64,000 bases of DNA from Thermoplasmata archaeon (lineage in GTDB: Archaea; Thermoplasmatota; Thermoplasmata; RBG-16-68-12; SOIM01), in NCBI GenBank assembly GCA_023140195.1, contig JAGLME010000018.1:62001-126000 (forward strand), written 5' to 3'. This document shows positions 61,626-64,000 of the stretch, in pieces. The translations under genes were made by a program, and so were the position numbers. The stretch's first letter is position 1. Each line of letters begins with the position of its first letter. Under the pieces are notes generated by a model. That model searched no databases. It worked only from the letters and a program-made list of their open reading frames with translations, and was not told the DNA's origin.

Positions 61626-63036
61626 CGCGGACAAGCCTCGGGAAAAGTGCGGTGTCGTCGGTATCATCTCTGAGAATGGCTCCCATGCCCCTTCTTATCT
61701 CTATTTTGCTCTGAGAGCTTTGCAGCACAGGGGACAGGAGTCCGCAGGAATCGCGGTCCAGGGCAAGAACATCAAATGCATCAAACATCTCGGCCTGGTC
61801 TCGGACGTTTTCAATACGAAGAACTTGAACAAGCTCAAGGGGAAGGCGGGCATCGGCCACGTGTATTATTCCCAGAAACTCTCCAAACCCGAGAACGCTC
61901 AGCCTCATGTTATTCCCACAGCAATCGGTGAGATAGCGCTCGCACACAACGGCGTCATAGTCAACACCGAGGAGCTGAAAAGGGAACTGAGGATCCGAGG
62001 ACACGTTTTCCTCAAGGGGGCGGAAGAGGAGGCAATGGCGTACATCCTTGCGGACGAGATCCAGAGGTCGGACGACATTCTCAAGGCGATCAAGGTTCTC
62101 ATGAGGAAGCTCAACGGCTCTTACTGTTTGACCCTGCTACACAACGGAAGAGTGTTCGGCATAAGGGACCCGTACGGTATCCGGCCTCTCTGCCTGGGTG
62201 AGATGAAGGACGGCTTTGTCGTCGCTTCGGAGAGCGTCGCACTTGATGTCCTTAACGCCAAGGTCCTGAGGGACGTGGAGTGCGGTGAGGTCGTGGAGCT
62301 GACCCGCGAAGGAGTGGTCTCTCGCCAGATGGTCAAGAAGAGCCATAAGGCCCATTGTTTCTTCGAGTACGTCTACTTCGCCAGAGCGGATTCGGTCTTG
62401 GAGGGGAGGAACATATATGAGGTCAGGCAGAGAGCCGGGGCAAGGTGCGCCGAGGAGCACCCGGTGGATGCTGACCTGGTGATACCCATTCCGGATTCAG
62501 GCAGGTCACACGCCTACGGTTTCTCGCACAAGATGAACGTTCCAGTCATTGAAGGACTGATGAAGAACAGGTACATCGGAAGGACGTTCATCATGCCCGA
62601 CCAGAAGTCCAGGGACATCAGCATACGGGAGAAGGTGAACCCCATACCCGACGTCATAAGGGGCAAGAGGGTGGTTCTGGTGGACGATAGCATCGTCCGG
62701 GGAACCACGATAACCAGAATCGTGCAGGCGGTCAGAGATGCTGGCGCTAAAGAGATTCATGTCAGAATAGGATCGCCACCGCTGATAGCGCCTTGCTACC
62801 TGGGAATAGACATGGAGAACAGGGAACAGTTCCTGGCCAACGAGAAGACCATCGAGGAAATAAGAGCGGAGACCACCGCCGATTCGGTGGGGTACATAAG
62901 CGTCGATGGAGTTGTGGATGCGATAGGGATCCCAAAAGAGGACCTGTGCTTGGGGTGCGTCACCGACAAATATCCGCTGGACATCCCGTGCGAGATGCAT
63001 CGTTTCCAGAAGACGCTGCCAGACTACGAGGAATAG
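61618..63036 (+). CDS. purF: Amidophosphoribosyltransferase PurF, first copy
   Basis: 472 residues. A ten-residue propeptide precedes the N-terminal nucleophile Cys11 (KCGVVGIISENG). The glutaminase domain has LRALQHRGQESAGIAV, and the phosphoribosyltransferase domain has DLVIPIPDSGRSHAYGFSHK and the PRPP motif VVLVDDSIVRGTT. Late cysteines (LCLGCVTDKYPLDIPC) resemble the Fe-S ligands of the Bacillus type. It makes 5-phosphoribosylamine, the first step of purine synthesis. It is translationally coupled to L37e and followed two bases later by a second copy. Confidence 0.96.
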   Translation: MPDADKPREKCGVVGIISENGSHAPSYLYFALRALQHRGQESAGIAVQGKNIKCIKHLGLVSDVFNTKNLNKLKGKAGIGHVYYSQKLSKPENAQPHVIPTAIGEIALAHNGVIVNTEELKRELRIRGHVFLKGAEEEAMAYILADEIQRSDDILKAIKVLMRKLNGSYCLTLLHNGRVFGIRDPYGIRPLCLGEMKDGFVVASESVALDVLNAKVLRDVECGEVVELTREGVVSRQMVKKSHKAHCFFEYVYFARADSVLEGRNIYEVRQRAGARCAEEHPVDADLVIPIPDSGRSHAYGFSHKMNVPVIEGLMKNRYIGRTFIMPDQKSRDISIREKVNPIPDVIRGKRVVLVDDSIVRGTTITRIVQAVRDAGAKEIHVRIGSPPLIAPCYLGIDMENREQFLANEKTIEEIRAETTADSVGYISVDGVVDAIGIPKEDLCLGCVTDKYPLDIPCEMHRFQKTLPDYEE

Positions 63037-63037
63037 C

Positions 63038-64000
63038 ATGAAAGCCAAAGAGTGCTGCGGATTGGTGGGGATATGTTCAGATTCATCAGTCTCAAGAAAA
63101 CTCTTCTTCGGTCTCAAGGTCATCCAGCACAGGGGTCAGGAAGCGGCGGGAATGGCGGTTGCCGACGGAACCAAGATGAGATGGCATAAGGACGCGGGAC
63201 TGGTGCACGAGGTCTTCGACAAGGAAATCCTGGATGAGCTGGAAGGGAACGTCGGAATAGCACACGTCAGGTACTCAACCACTGGAATGAAGACGGCAGA
63301 TGAAGCCCATCCCATCATGGCGAAGACCACTATGGGGGATATCGCGGTCTGCCACAACGGAGAGCTGACCAATGCGGAGGCTCTGAGAGATCATTTCAGG
63401 AAGAAGGGAGCCGGGCTGGAGGGTCTATCGGACACCGAGTTCATAGTCAGGATACTGGCAGGTGAGCTGGAAGCCTCGACCGATCCTACCAGGGCCATTT
63501 CAAGAACGCTTGCTAAACTGAGGGGGGCATATTCCCTGGCCATACTTATCGGCGACCGGCTGTTTGCGGTAAGGGACCCGCACGGCATAAGGCCGCTGTG
63601 CCTCGGGAAGATGAAGGACGGTCACGTCATCGCCTCGGAGACTCCAGTGCTCGACCTTCTTGAAGCTGAGTTTATCAAGGACCTCAAACCCGGGGAGATA
63701 GTGGAGGTCGGTGCAAACGTGGCCAAGTCGTACCAGATCCCGACGCCCAGACACAAGGCGCACTGCATGTTCGAGTACGTCTATTTCTCAAGGCCCGACA
63801 ACTGCCTGGACGGACAGCTCGTGTACGATGTCAGAAGGAGGATTGGTGAGATTCTGGCGGTGGAGAGTCCGACCGAGGCAGATTCCGTTTTTCCAGTACC
63901 GGATTCGGGCAGAGCACATGCAGCAGGTTACGCTGACGGCTCAGTGATTCCCATGGCCGAGGGCCTGATCAAGAACAGGTTCGTGGAGAGGACCTTCATA
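63038..64000 (+). CDS. Second PurF-like amidophosphoribosyltransferase (cut by window edge)
   Basis: Open from ATG 63038 to the right edge, 321 codons without a stop. The nucleophile would be Cys6 or Cys7 (KECCGLVGICSDSS); LKVIQHRGQEAAGMAV, RYSTTGMKTADEAHPIMA, GDIAVCHNGELTNAEALR, FAVRDPHGIRPLCLGKMKDG and DSVFPVPDSGRAHAAGYADG are PurF signatures. The propeptide is shorter than that of the first copy and the sequences differ widely, so it is a paralogue, not a recent duplicate. The PRPP site lies beyond the edge. One copy may serve a different role or amide donor, or the two may act as a complex. Confidence 0.9.
   Translation, partial: MKAKECCGLVGICSDSSVSRKLFFGLKVIQHRGQEAAGMAVADGTKMRWHKDAGLVHEVFDKEILDELEGNVGIAHVRYSTTGMKTADEAHPIMAKTTMGDIAVCHNGELTNAEALRDHFRKKGAGLEGLSDTEFIVRILAGELEASTDPTRAISRTLAKLRGAYSLAILIGDRLFAVRDPHGIRPLCLGKMKDGHVIASETPVLDLLEAEFIKDLKPGEIVEVGANVAKSYQIPTPRHKAHCMFEYVYFSRPDNCLDGQLVYDVRRRIGEILAVESPTEADSVFPVPDSGRAHAAGYADGSVIPMAEGLIKNRFVERTFI

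Noticed and set aside
1-64000. CRISPR arrays, insertion sequences, transposases, integrases
   Set aside because: No regularly spaced short repeats, no terminal inverted repeats around a transposase-like gene and no recombinase motifs were seen.

Overview
The window is archaeal. It carries archaeal-type leucyl-, tryptophanyl- and phenylalanyl-tRNA synthetases, the ribosomal block L18e-L13-S9-RpoN, an LSm-L37e pair, MptA (tetrahydromethanopterin-type pterin synthesis), a GPN-loop GTPase, KaiC-like ATPases, archaeal TATA boxes with many leaderless or GTG/TTG starts, and a tRNA gene interrupted by introns. G+C looks close to 50%. HdrA/MvhD-type redox proteins, an archaetidylserine-decarboxylase relative and the LSm-L37e-purF order suggest a Thermoplasmatota-like euryarchaeon. 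That placement is inference and not firm.

Layout. 1-4.1 kb: HdrA/MvhD electron-transfer genes. 4.4-7.5 kb: a translationally coupled operon of a radical SAM/SPASM protein, an unknown protein and a divergent NadA-family protein, facing a tiny Cys-rich ORF. 7.6-14.9 kb: a membrane protein and two large secreted, membrane-anchored surface proteins. 15.0-20.4 kb: an HPPD-like protein, then a nitrilase-less relative of the bacterial Nit1C cluster (radical SAM, AIR-synthase-like, GNAT, OsmC, glycosyltransferase). 20.4-26.8 kb: redox and lipid genes (HdrD/GlcF-like protein, tandem FAD oxidase, thioredoxin reductase, sulfite-oxidase-like protein, PSD-like protein). 27-31 kb: regulators, a KaiC/response-regulator pair and a GPN GTPase. 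31-39.7 kb: secreted metalloprotease, B12-binding radical SAM and a patch of poorly recognisable genes including a HEPN-like protein. 39.7-49.2 kb: tRNA-Lys, LeuRS, RHH regulator, short FtsZ-like protein, YjbQ, MptA, small Zn finger, TPR, PheS, TrpS. 49.3-53.3 kb: a ubiquitin-like conjugation locus. 53.3-56.6 kb: PHI, a TIM-barrel protein, the ribosomal operon and tRNA-Pro. 56.6-64 kb: flavoprotein disulfide reductase, KaiC-like protein with two winged-helix genes, intron-rich tRNA-Leu, a coiled-coil protein, LSm-L37e-purF-purF.

The most striking system lies at 50.1-53.3 kb. It holds an E1-like activating enzyme, a ubiquitin-like protein ending in Gly-Gly-Gln, an E2 with an HPN motif and candidate catalytic Cys, and an Rpn11/CSN5-like JAMM protease, the last three in one tight operon. 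This is close to a minimal eukaryote-like ubiquitylation and deubiquitylation set, with no recognisable E3 in the window. Other notable items are the Nit1C-like cluster with a probable ATT start codon, a tRNA-Leu(TAA) with three apparent introns, the NadA-like/radical SAM operon, and a short divergent FtsZ homologue.

Start codons were adjusted where a Shine-Dalgarno sequence, TATA spacing, signal peptide or neighbouring stop decided the matter. Family names come from recognised motifs and remembered family sequences; no database search was run.
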